This document shows, one piece after another, positions 17,498 to 26,346 of a DNA stretch of 64,000 bases; position 1 is the first letter of the stretch, and every line of letters starts with the position of its first letter. The stretch lies in the NCBI GenBank assembly GCA_903908265.1, contig CAIVRI010000088.1:1-64000 (forward strand), read 5' to 3'. The notes under the pieces were generated by a model that ran no database searches, had not been told where the DNA came from, and worked only from the letters and a program-made list of their open reading frames with translations. This DNA is from an uncultured Pseudomonadota bacterium (GTDB lineage Bacteria; Pseudomonadota; Gammaproteobacteria; Steroidobacterales; Steroidobacteraceae). A program made the translations under genes and the position numbers.

Positions 17498-19267
17498 ATG
17501 CGCCTCACCACTCTGCTGGCCTTGGTAGCACTAACCATTGGTGTCAACCCAACCGGTCTCGCGCAGCGCAAGCAGGCGCCGGTCGCAAGGCCCCCTTCGG
17601 CTGATGCGCAATTTCGCGATATCTATACCGGCGAATGGAAATGGCGGCAATTGGATGATGGGGATTCGGAAAGTGACACACAGATTTCCGATCACTTACC
17701 GCATGTCAACCAGGCCGCACAGGACCAGCGGCTAATCCATTGGCATTCGACCCTCGCGGCACTGCAACACATCGAGCGTAGCCAACTATCGCCCGCTGAG
17801 CAGGTTAATTTCGACGTTTATCTTCCCCAAATTGAATCGCTCGCGCGCTTGCAGGAACTGCGCGAGTACGAAATGCCGGTCAATTCCGATTCTGCTTTCT
17901 GGACCGGACTGACCTACACCGCACGCAGCACGTTTCGATCTGACAGCGACTATCAGCGCTGGATCGCACAAATGAAGGACATTCCCCGCTACTTCGCGGA
18001 GGAAACCGAGCAGATGCGCGCCGGACTCGCCAGGGGCTTCACCCCACCGAAGGTCACGCTCGCTGGCAGAGACGGCTCGCTTTCGGCAATCGTGGATTCG
18101 ACGCCAGAAAGCACATTTTTTTTCGTGCCCTTCGAAAAAATGAACGGGGTTTCGCAAGCGCAGAGCAGCCGACTTCGCGCTGAGGCGCTGGCGGTCATTC
18201 GGGAATCAGTACAGCCGGCCTATCGCCAGTTGCTCGAGTTCTTCCGTGACGAATACATCGCCCACGCACGCACCACTACTGCAGCAGTGGACCTACCCAA
18301 TGGCGATGCCTATTACCGCGCACGCATCACGGAATTCACAACCTTAGATCTCAGCGCAGCTGAAATCCATGCGTTTGGTGTGGCAGAGGTGGCGCGGTTG
18401 CACGCAGAGATGGTGGAGGTCATGAAAGCGACCGGCTGGACCGGCAGCTTTGAAGACTTCCTCGCGATGCTACGCACAGACCCGCGTTTCACTGCAAAGA
18501 GCGCTGAAGAATTGCTGATGCGGGCAGCATGGATCTCCAAACGCTTTGACGCCGTTGCCAGCCAGTACTTTGGTCGCTTGCCACGCGCGCGCTTCGCCAT
18601 TCGACCGGTACCAGACGAACTCGCCCCTTTTTATACTGCGGGTCGTGGCGGCAATGGCGTGTATTTACTCAATACTTACAATCTACCCGCCAGGCCGCTT
18701 TACAATCTCCCTGCGCTGACATTGCATGAATCGGCGCCCGGTCATGCGTTACAGATGTCACTGGCGCTCGAACACAAAGCCCAACCGGAATTTCGACAAC
18801 ACACCTATATTTCAGCCTTTGGTGAGGGCTGGGCCCTCTACTGTGAACGTCTCGGCGATGAGATGGGCATCTATCAAACTCCGTATGAGCGCTTTGGGAT
18901 GCTGGGCTATCAGATCTGGCGCGCGTCCCGCCTCGTTGTCGATACCGGGATGCATACCCAGGGCTGGTCACGACAACAGGCAATCGATTACTTAATGCAA
19001 TACACGACGCTGCCGGCGCACGAGGTCGAGACGGAAGTCGACCGCTACATCGCCTGGCCCGCGCAGGCTCTCTCTTATTATCTCGGTGAAAGTGAAATTG
19101 TAAAAGCACGCAGCCGCTCGGCGTCAGTTCTAGGAGAAAAGTTCAACTTGCGCGCGTTTCACGACACGGTGCTGGAACTGGGCTCGGTTCCCATGCGCGT
19201 ATTAAATACACGAATTGATCAGTTTATCGCGAGCGGCGGGAAAGGACCTTATCCAGAGGAGGAGTAA
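17498..19267 (+). CDS. DUF885 family exported protein, probable metallopeptidase
   Basis: 589 residues with a signal peptide (MRLTTLLALVALTIGVNPTGLAQ). It has the DUF885 hallmark TLHESAPGHALQMSLALE, a zincin-like HExxPGH motif, then ISAFGEGWALYCERLGDEM supplying a further Glu, and the conserved C-terminal WPAQALSYYLGESEIVKAR. Relatives are often annotated as peptidase-like, and the motif supports a zinc metallopeptidase mechanism. The substrate is unknown. GAGGA precedes the ATG. It is convergent with the deformylase gene, 18 nt between stops. Confidence 0.88.
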   Translation: MRLTTLLALVALTIGVNPTGLAQRKQAPVARPPSADAQFRDIYTGEWKWRQLDDGDSESDTQISDHLPHVNQAAQDQRLIHWHSTLAALQHIERSQLSPAEQVNFDVYLPQIESLARLQELREYEMPVNSDSAFWTGLTYTARSTFRSDSDYQRWIAQMKDIPRYFAEETEQMRAGLARGFTPPKVTLAGRDGSLSAIVDSTPESTFFFVPFEKMNGVSQAQSSRLRAEALAVIRESVQPAYRQLLEFFRDEYIAHARTTTAAVDLPNGDAYYRARITEFTTLDLSAAEIHAFGVAEVARLHAEMVEVMKATGWTGSFEDFLAMLRTDPRFTAKSAEELLMRAAWISKRFDAVASQYFGRLPRARFAIRPVPDELAPFYTAGRGGNGVYLLNTYNLPARPLYNLPALTLHESAPGHALQMSLALEHKAQPEFRQHTYISAFGEGWALYCERLGDEMGIYQTPYERFGMLGYQIWRASRLVVDTGMHTQGWSRQQAIDYLMQYTTLPAHEVETEVDRYIAWPAQALSYYLGESEIVKARSRSASVLGEKFNLRAFHDTVLELGSVPMRVLNTRIDQFIASGGKGPYPEEE

Positions 19268-19285
19268 AAGCGCGTCGGGGCGCAG

Positions 19286-19822
19286 TCAATCGGCACTGAC
19301 GTCGGTGAGCTCCGGAAACAGTACCTGCGTATAACCGAATCGTGTGAGGTCGGTCATACGCGTCGGGTACAAACGACCGATCAAGTGGTCACACTCGTGC
19401 TGCACGAGGCGCGCATGAAAGCTCTCGGCGACCCGATCAATAGGCGCCCCATGCAGATCAAATCCACGATAACGGATCCGCTCATATCGTGGGACCACGC
19501 CACGCAGACCGGGCACCGACAAGCACCCTTCCCATCCCTCGCTCACCGCATCGTCTAGCGCCTCAATGACAGGATTGATGAGCACAGTGACTGGTACGGC
19601 AGCAGCATCGGGATAGCGTGCGATGTGTTCAAATCCGAACAGTACGACAGCCAAATCGATGCCGATTTGCGGAGCAGCGAGCCCCGCGCCCTTCGCCACT
19701 GCCAGCGTGTCGTGTAAATCACGTACAGCGTCGTGCAGCGCAAGCGACCCGAAATCAGTCACGCGCGCCGCAACCTTTAGCAATCGCGGATCGCCCATCC
19801 GCAAAATATCCCGCACGGCCAT
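19286..19822 (-). CDS. def: Peptide deformylase
   Basis: 178 residues with all three deformylase motifs intact: [10 protein letters not shown] (motif I), [11 protein letters not shown] with the metal Cys (motif II) and [13 protein letters not shown] with HExxH (motif III). It removes formyl groups from N-terminal Met. It is not next to fmt, where the housekeeping copy usually lies; instead it starts 9 nt after the STAS-kinase gene on the same strand and is probably co-transcribed with it. It may therefore be an additional deformylase, or one recruited to a peptide-processing function; the sequence alone cannot decide. Confidence 0.92.
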   Translation of the reverse strand: MAVRDILRMGDPRLLKVAARVTDFGSLALHDAVRDLHDTLAVAKGAGLAAPQIGIDLAVVLFGFEHIARYPDAAAVPVTVLINPVIEALDDAVSEGWEGCLSVPGLRGVVPRYERIRYRGFDLHGAPIDRVAESFHARLVQHECDHLIGRLYPTRMTDLTRFGYTQVLFPELTDVSAD

Positions 19823-19831
19823 CGGTAGCCC

Positions 19832-20986
19832 TTAACCCGCCGCGGTCTCAGCTCGGATTAGCGGCAAGAAGAGATCGCGGATCTTGGCCACCAAATTGTC
19901 TTTTGCCAGCGGAAGAAAAGCTATCGCGTTAATCAAGCGCAACGACGCCAGAAACGCCTCGTTACGGCGGAAAAATTCAAAATCTTCGCTCGGCCGCGCG
20001 GCAAAGTATGCCGCAATGAAGTGTTCATAGAGGCGCCGACCGATGTCATTCGGGACCTTCGTGACAAACTCACAACTGCCTGACTCTTCGTAACCGTAAA
20101 CCATCGCGAGCAACCCGATGTCGAAAAGATAGTGCCCACGGGAAAGATCGCCCATATCAATGATCACCGCCTCGTCATTGCGAATCATGATGTTGCTGGT
20201 GTGCAGATCGAAGTGCACCAGATTATCAGCATCTGGGATCGCTTCGAGGCGCGCACCAAGCATCGCAACATCCTCGTCCGAAAAGGTGCCACGCAGATCC
20301 TCTATATTCATACGCAGTCGGTCTTTTAGATTCGGAAAAATAGCGGGATCCGCCATCTTGGAGTGGAACGTATGGGCAATTTCAGCGAGTCGGGCGCCGT
20401 GGAACTCGACAGAATCCGGCTCCTGGCGAATGAGCGCACTGAACAATTGCGCATCGAGCATTTCATAGATCACGCCGGTACGGTTTCCACAAGTAACCAC
20501 GCCGTAGGAGAGTGCTGTGGGAATGCCGGCAACAAAGGCGGCACGCGCGAACTCTTTTTCCTGCTCTGCGACGGCCGGTGCGACCCCTTCATTGTAGAGT
20601 TTGACGATTGTTTCGGCGTCGAGACGAAAGCACTGTCCGCAGACACCGGCGGACAGAAACTCTAGGCCTTCAATGGAGATCTCGCGCGCTTTGCGCCGCA
20701 CGCTAAAAATTTTCGTTAGTCCCGTCAAATCCAACACTTCGTGTACGACGGGACCGACATTCACGACCGTCAGGGTCGCCCCTTTAGCGGTCACTTCGCG
20801 CTGCAGGCGTAGGAAGATCCGTAGCCCGGCGCTGGAAACGTACTCGCACTGACCGAGGTCAACAACCAGATGACGCAAATCCGCTGACAACCATTCCCGG
20901 TCCAGTTCTTGGGCGTTCGTGCCATCTAGCCGGCCGGCCAAACACAGGACCAAAGTATCGCCTTCAATTCGACTAGAAATATTCAT
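19832..20986 (-). CDS. STAS domain fused to a phosphotransferase-like kinase domain
   Basis: 384 residues. Residues 1-100 are an anti-anti-sigma-type STAS domain: LAGRLDGTNAQELDREW, then CEYVSSAGLRIFLRLQRE, where Ser52 aligns with the phosphorylatable Ser of SpoIIAA/RsbV. Residues about 110-384 are a kinase-like/APH-type domain: ETIVKLYNEG (candidate ATP Lys129), HFDLHTSNIMI (258-268, catalytic loop HxDxxxxN) and IIDMGDLSRG (DxD-type metal motif, 275-283). Similar kinase-like domains occur in the TIGR02172 group of unknown function. The fusion suggests phosphorylation-controlled partner switching. Its place between the JmjC gene (76 nt upstream) and peptide deformylase (9 nt downstream) suggests co-transcription with both. 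The target is unknown. Confidence 0.82.
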   Translation of the reverse strand: MNISSRIEGDTLVLCLAGRLDGTNAQELDREWLSADLRHLVVDLGQCEYVSSAGLRIFLRLQREVTAKGATLTVVNVGPVVHEVLDLTGLTKIFSVRRKAREISIEGLEFLSAGVCGQCFRLDAETIVKLYNEGVAPAVAEQEKEFARAAFVAGIPTALSYGVVTCGNRTGVIYEMLDAQLFSALIRQEPDSVEFHGARLAEIAHTFHSKMADPAIFPNLKDRLRMNIEDLRGTFSDEDVAMLGARLEAIPDADNLVHFDLHTSNIMIRNDEAVIIDMGDLSRGHYLFDIGLLAMVYGYEESGSCEFVTKVPNDIGRRLYEHFIAAYFAARPSEDFEFFRRNEAFLASLRLINAIAFLPLAKDNLVAKIRDLFLPLIRAETAAG

Positions 20987-21062
20987 CGCTTAGGGACACC
21001 CTTTTTGACGGACTAGAACGGGGCACGCACGGCGGTCCCGGCGACAACCGGAGCAGACGCCC

Positions 21063-22196
21063 CTACAGGGGACGCACTATAGAGCCCGGCCAGCGATAGA
21101 GCATGCCATTCTGGATGAGCCCCTCTAGAGCCACCTCGACGCCGGCACCGACCGCTGTGCGGGCTTGGGCGACGGTGAATACGCTCGTATCGGACCCAAG
21201 CCAACGGAGCACCGCAGCCATCAATGGCGTTGCGGCAACCGGGCGGCGGGTGCCATCGTAGTGATCGATCAGGTGCGAAGGATCCTCCGGGTCTAGGGTG
21301 ACCGAGGGAACTCTCTGCAGGGCGGTCGTATCACACCAAGCCCAATCACCGGGCCCTTCAGCCAAATGTCGCACAAGGGCCGCAAAGCCTGTCGCGATCT
21401 GGGTCCGCTGGTCAACCGTGGGCGCGCCGTACAAGGGTTGACGCCAGCGGGCATCCTGGAGCGCTCCATGCCGGAGCATGCCGAGCGCCCAATCCATCCG
21501 CGTCGGGGGCGCCGTCACAATGGACAGCGACAACGACACCTCACTGCAGCGCGTGCGGTGCCAATGACCGCGAGGCAGGACAAGGACGGAGCCGGGTTCG
21601 AGCTCGAGCGACGTAAACCGGGCCGGCGTTGGGTCTGGAAATCCACCGGCGGCTTGTGGATAGAGGTCGGCCGCAGCGGGAATGCCAGGCCCGTACTGGA
21701 AACCCACGGGGAACGGCAGCGCGGCCGGTTCGGCCACTTCAAAGGTCTTGCGGCCCGACAACTGGACCGATATGACGTCCTCCGCATCAAGATGCAGCGC
21801 AGTCCCTTCGCCCGCCGGGGCAACCCAAGCGGTGACGCGTGCTGATCCCTTTGGAATACCGAGACATTTCTCGAAGTTAATAATCCAATCTATTGATTCA
21901 TAAATAATTTTATCTATATCTGGGAGATATAGAGCTTCCCCGGCCGCGAGCAGATCGGTCGCCGAGCCCCGCTCGATTAAGGTGGAGCGAGGCCCCCGAT
22001 CGCGACGCCCATGGAGGATGCGGCCGCTATAGGTTGCGCACAAAGCGGCAGCTGAGCGGAGGCTTTCATGGTGCATCCAATGCGGCAAACGGTCTCGCGC
22101 GCCGTGCACGACGACCGGCTCGCCACCGGAGAAGGCCTCACGAACCCCAGTTAATCCCGCCGCTCCAAACAGCGCGTCCCAGTGGTCAGCGTCCAT
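21063..22196 (-). CDS. JmjC/cupin-fold Fe(II) 2-oxoglutarate oxygenase with C-terminal wHTH-like region
   Basis: 377 residues, similar in length and layout to RoxA/YcfD-type ribosomal oxygenases. The iron facial triad is visible as GTALHLDAED (His135, Asp137) and LPRGHWHRTRC (His211 or His213), with a candidate 2-oxoglutarate Lys in SGRKTFEV (Lys150). The C-terminal third (VFTVAQARTAVGAGVEVALE.LIQNGMLYRWPG) looks like a winged-helix module. Known relatives hydroxylate proteins or peptides. It starts 32 nt after the small secreted repeat peptide gene and probably shares its transcript, so that peptide is a candidate substrate (inference). Codons for residues 89-113 (21858-21932) are strikingly AT-rich compared with the rest of the gene. 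Confidence 0.78.
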   Translation of the reverse strand: MDADHWDALFGAAGLTGVREAFSGGEPVVVHGARDRLPHWMHHESLRSAAALCATYSGRILHGRRDRGPRSTLIERGSATDLLAAGEALYLPDIDKIIYESIDWIINFEKCLGIPKGSARVTAWVAPAGEGTALHLDAEDVISVQLSGRKTFEVAEPAALPFPVGFQYGPGIPAAADLYPQAAGGFPDPTPARFTSLELEPGSVLVLPRGHWHRTRCSEVSLSLSIVTAPPTRMDWALGMLRHGALQDARWRQPLYGAPTVDQRTQIATGFAALVRHLAEGPGDWAWCDTTALQRVPSVTLDPEDPSHLIDHYDGTRRPVAATPLMAAVLRWLGSDTSVFTVAQARTAVGAGVEVALEGLIQNGMLYRWPGSIVRPL

Positions 22197-22228
22197 GGAT
22201 CGATCGGTCAGTTCGAGCGAACGCCGAC

Positions 22229-22528
22229 TCAGTGACCGTCGGACTCGCTCGAGGGCGGCGCTGGGTGTTCACCACCACCCGAACCGGGGTTAATGATGGT
22301 GCCGTGAAACGTTCCTGGGCCATTACTGGGCCAGTGGGGTGGCCTACCACCGGGGCTGCCGCCTGGATTGACCACGGTGCCCATGATCGGGCCCGGGACC
22401 ACAGTGCCCATCACAGGGCTCTGCGTTCGCGCGACCGGAGGCGGCACATGCGCCGCGGGCGGATGCCCTGCCTGCGCTACGATCGGCGTCGCCAGGGCTG
22501 CCAGCGCCGCTACATGGTAAATCTTCAT
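22229..22528 (-). CDS. Small secreted Gly/Pro-rich repeat peptide
   Basis: 99 residues from the ATG at 22528, preceded by CGGAG; the ORF-track start is a TTG two codons upstream. A signal peptide MKIYHVAALAALATPIVAQA is predicted to be cut after residue 20. The mature part is Gly/Pro/His-rich, lacks Cys, and carries three imperfect copies of a short unit: VMGTVVPG (39-46), IMGTVVNPGG (48-57) and FHGTIINPGS (74-83). I do not recognise a family. It is the first gene of a same-strand run with a JmjC-type oxygenase, a STAS-kinase fusion and peptide deformylase. It may be a periplasmic structural or metal-binding peptide, or a modified peptide precursor; nothing in the sequence proves either. Confidence 0.7.
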   Translation of the reverse strand: MKIYHVAALAALATPIVAQAGHPPAAHVPPPVARTQSPVMGTVVPGPIMGTVVNPGGSPGGRPPHWPSNGPGTFHGTIINPGSGGGEHPAPPSSESDGH

Positions 22529-22723
22529 GTCCAAACTCCGCTATTGATGTCGGTACCGATTAGTCCGACACAGATTACAACCTTAGCGCAGCAGTGCAAC
22601 TGGCAAAAGCGGCAACCACCGCGTGCAACGCCCGACCTTTTGGTATCGACCGTCGAGCCATGCGATAGTTGCAGGGTTCGGTAACCAACCGAAAACACCT
22701 AGAAGAGTTTGAGGGGACGCAGG

Positions 22724-24781
22724 ATGCTGAAGAAATTGCTCGGGTTGGGCCTGGCGGCCGGTGGTGCCCTCTCGGTGGGCGTGATCGCCCTAAACCGAGG
22801 GGAATCCATCAACGCCCTTTGGCTACTCGCCGCGGGCGCCTGCCTGTATACCCTGGGCTACCGCTTCTATGCGGCGTGGATCGCCGCCAGCGTACTGGCT
22901 TGCGACGCCACGCGGGCCACCCCAGCCGAGCGGTTAAACAATGGTCGGGACTTTCACCCCACCCCCCGTTGGGTCGTCTTTGGTCACCATTTTGCCGCTA
23001 TCGCCGGCCCTGGCCCTCTGGTGGGCCCCACCCTAGCAGCACAGTTCGGCTATCTGCCCGGCACCTTGTGGATTCTGATCGGATCGGTGCTGGGCGGTTG
23101 CGTACAGGATATGGTGGTGCTGTTTGCGTCGACCCGGCGCAACGGCCGAACCCTCGGACAGATGGCGCGCGAAGAGCTCGGCCCCTTCGGTGGCACCGCG
23201 GCCCTCATCGGCACACTCGCAATCATGGTGATTCTGATCGCGGTACTGGCGCTGGTCGTCGTCAATGCGATGAAGCACAGCCCGTGGGCCACCTCGACCG
23301 TATTCGCGACCATCCCCATCGCCGTCATCGTCGGTATTTACATGCGCCATCTGCGACCCGGGCAGGTAGCCGAGGGGTCGTTGCTCGGAGTGGGCCTGCT
23401 CTTCGCGGCCGTTATCGGTGGCGGCTGGATTGATCATCAGCCCGCCCTGCGCGGCTACTTCGACCACGAGGGCACGACCCTCGCGTGGTTCGTCATGGCC
23501 TATGGATTTGTGGCGGCCATTCTCCCCGTGTGGCTGCTCCTCGCGCCACGAGACTACCTGTCAACCTATCTAAAGCTCGGTGTGGTGGCGCTCCTGACCA
23601 TTGCGATCATCGTCATTCATCCGGATCTGCGTATGCCGGCATTGACCCGCTTTGTCGATGGCACGGGACCGATCTTCGCCGGCAAACTCTTCCCCTTTGT
23701 CTTCATCACGATCGCCTGTGGGGCCATCTCTGGCTTTCACGCGCTGATTTCCAGCGGTACAACCCCAAAACTGCTGCGCAACGAACGCGACATCCGCCTA
23801 GTCGGCTACGGTTCCATGGTGCTCGAATCTCTGGTCGCGATCATGGCGATGATCGCCGCAACGCTACTCGAGCCCGGCGTCTACTTCGCAATCAATAGTC
23901 CCTTAGCGGCATTAGGTGGAACGCCTGAAATCGCAGTGACCACCCTCTCACAGTGGGGATTCCCCGTCACGCTAGAGACGATGCAAACACTCGCACATGA
24001 AGTGGGAGAAAGCACCCTCTTCGCCCGCACTGGCGGTGCTCCCTCCCTGGCTGTCGGCATGGCTAGCATTCTCTCCGGCACGTTTGGTGGGTCGATGATT
24101 GCGATCTGGTACCACTTCGCCATCATGTTTGAAGCAGTATTTATTCTGACAACGCTTGACGCGGGAACCCGTGTCGGTCGATTCATGCTGCAAGACACGC
24201 TCAGCCATCTGTGGAAGCCGATGGGCCGCACTTCTTGGTATCCCTCGGTGGTGTTCACCAGCGCTCTGATTGTCGCTGCGTGGGGTTACTTCCTCTATGT
24301 GGGGGTCACCGATCCCAATGGAGGCATCAATATCTTGTGGCCCTTGTTTGGCATTTCCAATCAAATGCTGGCGGCGATCGCGCTGTCCGTAATGACCGCC
24401 ATTCTCGTCAAGGGCGCGCGGCCCTGGCATGCTCTGGTCACGGCGGCGCCGCTCGCTTGGCTGACGGTAGTGACGACGACCGCCGCTTGGCTGAAAATCA
24501 CCAGCGACAATCCGCGAATTGGCTTCCTCGCAGGCGCCCGGGATCTTGCGGCCAAGTTTGCAGCCGGCACCCTGCCACCGGAGAAGGCTGCTGCAGCCGG
24601 CAAGCTTATTTTCAATCAACGGCTTGACGCCGCTCTGACCGCACTATTTTTGCTGATTCTGTGGCTTGTCATCTTCGACGTCCTGATCATTGTGGTGCGT
24701 CGCGCACGCGGCGCCAACTTTGGTGCTTCGTTGGAGTCACCCTACGTACGCTCCGCGCTACCGGAGGCTGGAAATGTCTAA
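22724..24781 (+). CDS. cstA: Carbon starvation protein A, peptide/pyruvate transporter
   Basis: 685 residues from the ATG at 22724, which has GAGGGG at the right distance; the longer ORF uses a TTG inside the RBS. CstA family signature sequences are present: YRFYAAWIA, DFHPTPRWVVFGHHFAAIAGPGPLVGPTLAAQFGYLPG, and SGFHALISSGTTPKLL, with about 16-18 transmembrane helices. CstA proteins import peptides and, in some members, pyruvate. The gene overlaps ybdD by 8 nt, the conserved cstA-ybdD pairing. A transporter of nutrients under starvation fits the neighbouring MFS permease. Confidence 0.95.
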   Translation: MLKKLLGLGLAAGGALSVGVIALNRGESINALWLLAAGACLYTLGYRFYAAWIAASVLACDATRATPAERLNNGRDFHPTPRWVVFGHHFAAIAGPGPLVGPTLAAQFGYLPGTLWILIGSVLGGCVQDMVVLFASTRRNGRTLGQMAREELGPFGGTAALIGTLAIMVILIAVLALVVVNAMKHSPWATSTVFATIPIAVIVGIYMRHLRPGQVAEGSLLGVGLLFAAVIGGGWIDHQPALRGYFDHEGTTLAWFVMAYGFVAAILPVWLLLAPRDYLSTYLKLGVVALLTIAIIVIHPDLRMPALTRFVDGTGPIFAGKLFPFVFITIACGAISGFHALISSGTTPKLLRNERDIRLVGYGSMVLESLVAIMAMIAATLLEPGVYFAINSPLAALGGTPEIAVTTLSQWGFPVTLETMQTLAHEVGESTLFARTGGAPSLAVGMASILSGTFGGSMIAIWYHFAIMFEAVFILTTLDAGTRVGRFMLQDTLSHLWKPMGRTSWYPSVVFTSALIVAAWGYFLYVGVTDPNGGINILWPLFGISNQMLAAIALSVMTAILVKGARPWHALVTAAPLAWLTVVTTTAAWLKITSDNPRIGFLAGARDLAAKFAAGTLPPEKAAAAGKLIFNQRLDAALTALFLLILWLVIFDVLIIVVRRARGANFGASLESPYVRSALPEAGNV

Positions 24782-24962
24782 TCAGCCGAACTTCTATAAC
24801 GCAATGCGCGACTTTCTACGCGGCGCTACGGGTGAGGGCGCCTATGAACGATACTGCGAGCACATTGCAAAGGCGCATCCTGAAGTGACCTGCCCCACCC
24901 GCGCCGAGTTCTTTCGTGCTGGACAAACGGAGCGTTGGCACGGCGTGCAGCGCTGCTGCTGA
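24774..24962 (+). CDS. ybdD: YbdD/YjiX family small protein
   Basis: 62 residues; only the longer out-of-frame-start version is in the ORF track. The ATG at 24774 lies inside the end of cstA (ATGTCTAA overlap) behind GGAGG. The protein has the family core YERYCEHIAKAHPEVTCPTR-AEFFR and the invariant Cys-rich end HGVQRCC, matching E. coli YbdD. It always accompanies CstA-type transporters and is thought to be needed for their activity. Its stop overlaps the ATG of the MFS gene (TGATG), so all three genes are translationally coupled. Confidence 0.93.
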   Translation: MSNQPNFYNAMRDFLRGATGEGAYERYCEHIAKAHPEVTCPTRAEFFRAGQTERWHGVQRCC

Positions 24963-26317
24963 TGCCTACCCAACACGCTGCTAAGGACCTACCGCTGACC
25001 GCCGCGCAGTGGCGCGCAATCGCTGCGGTGTGGTTGGGCTGGGGCTTTGACGTATTCGACGCACTGCTCATTAATTTCGTTGCCCCCAATGCGATACCGA
25101 CGCTATTGGGGCTCACGATCGGATCTGCGGCCGCGAAAGCAGCGACGGCCCAGTGGACCGGCATTTTGACTGCTTTGCTGCTCGTGGGCTGGGCCTTCGG
25201 TGGGCTGTTATTTGGACACTTGGCTGACCGCATTGGCCGGCGACGGGCGCTGATTCTGACCATCGTGGTCTATGCGCTGGGGACCGGCGCCTCAGCCTTC
25301 TCGCCCAATATCTGGGTCCTGATCGTCTGCCGGCTCGTAGCCAGCCTCGGCATTGGGGGCGAATTCGCCACCGGCGCTACGCTCGTCGCGGAGACAGTAC
25401 CCGAATCGCGTCGGCTGATTTCGGGCGCCTTCCTGCAAACGGCTTCACCGCTGGGTCTAATTTTGGCCGGCACCACCACCTGGCTGATTGCGGGTGTGTG
25501 GATGCCGCAAGCACCACAACTCTCGTGGCGCTTCGTGCTAGCTGCGGGACTCGTACCCATCCTGATCGTTTTGCTGTTGCGCACTTATGGGAATGACGCT
25601 GCCGAACGACCGACCTCAACACGGCCCTTGCGTCAGGCCCTTACTAGTCTGTTCTCACCAGAACTACGCGCCTGCACGCTATCGGCAATCGTCATGTCGG
25701 TCCTCGGGCTATTCACCTGGTGGAGTTGCAACGCGTTTCTGCCGACGATTGGCGCGGGGCTCGGTGCACGTGCCGCCGCCGCCGCCGGTCTAACCGGTGC
25801 TGCAGCGGTCACTGTAGCGGAATCCTGGAAGGCCTCGATCACGCTATGGTTTAACCTCGGTGGCGTCGTCGGCGCGCTGCTGACCGTACCGGCCTCGCGC
25901 TACTTCGGACGTCGCGGCATGTTCGCGCTGTACTACGCGATGGGTGCACTATCGCTAGGAATTACTTTTGGCTTCTCATGGGATCCGGCCACCACGCTGC
26001 ATCTGGCGTTTCTCGTAGGCTTGGCCGTCTTCGGCTTGTTCGGTGCCTTCGCGTACTATTTACCGGAACTCTTCCCACCCCATGTGCGCGGAATCGGGGC
26101 GGGCTTCTCCTACAACATCGGCCGTCTGGGTGCTGCACTGGGCCCCTTTCTGGTCGGCGCCTACACCGCCCGCCAAGCCGACACGACCACTGGCGCCATG
26201 CATGCACTGACGATGTTGGTTGCGCTGCCGATCATCGCTATTCTCGCCACCCCCTTCATCGTCGAAACCCGGCATCAGTCACCCGCACGACGGGACCTCG
26301 TCGCACCCACACCCTAG
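24962..26317 (+). CDS. MFS transporter, probable organic-acid permease
   Basis: 451 residues from the ATG at 24962, which overlaps the ybdD stop; the longer ORF start at 24935 lies inside ybdD. It has twelve hydrophobic segments. The MFS signature between TM2 and TM3 is GHLADRIGRRRALILT, and a cytoplasmic loop has ASRYFGRRGMFAL. N-terminal WLGWGFDVFDALLINFVAP is characteristic of the aromatic/carboxylate symporter (AAHS/SHS) groups. Coupling to cstA-ybdD suggests co-regulated uptake of carboxylates or peptides, but the substrate is not determined. Confidence 0.87.
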   Translation: MPTQHAAKDLPLTAAQWRAIAAVWLGWGFDVFDALLINFVAPNAIPTLLGLTIGSAAAKAATAQWTGILTALLLVGWAFGGLLFGHLADRIGRRRALILTIVVYALGTGASAFSPNIWVLIVCRLVASLGIGGEFATGATLVAETVPESRRLISGAFLQTASPLGLILAGTTTWLIAGVWMPQAPQLSWRFVLAAGLVPILIVLLLRTYGNDAAERPTSTRPLRQALTSLFSPELRACTLSAIVMSVLGLFTWWSCNAFLPTIGAGLGARAAAAAGLTGAAAVTVAESWKASITLWFNLGGVVGALLTVPASRYFGRRGMFALYYAMGALSLGITFGFSWDPATTLHLAFLVGLAVFGLFGAFAYYLPELFPPHVRGIGAGFSYNIGRLGAALGPFLVGAYTARQADTTTGAMHALTMLVALPIIAILATPFIVETRHQSPARRDLVAPTP

Positions 26318-26346
26318 CATCGACATCCTCGCACTTCGGAGTCCGC

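Noticed and set aside
22034-22684. 216-aa plus-strand ORF opposite the small peptide
   Set aside because: Arg/His-rich shadow frame; the minus-strand frame has a signal peptide, RBS and operon position.
25978-26346. Upstream extension of uppP in the ORF track
   Set aside because: Lies within the MFS gene; UppP begins canonically at 26347.
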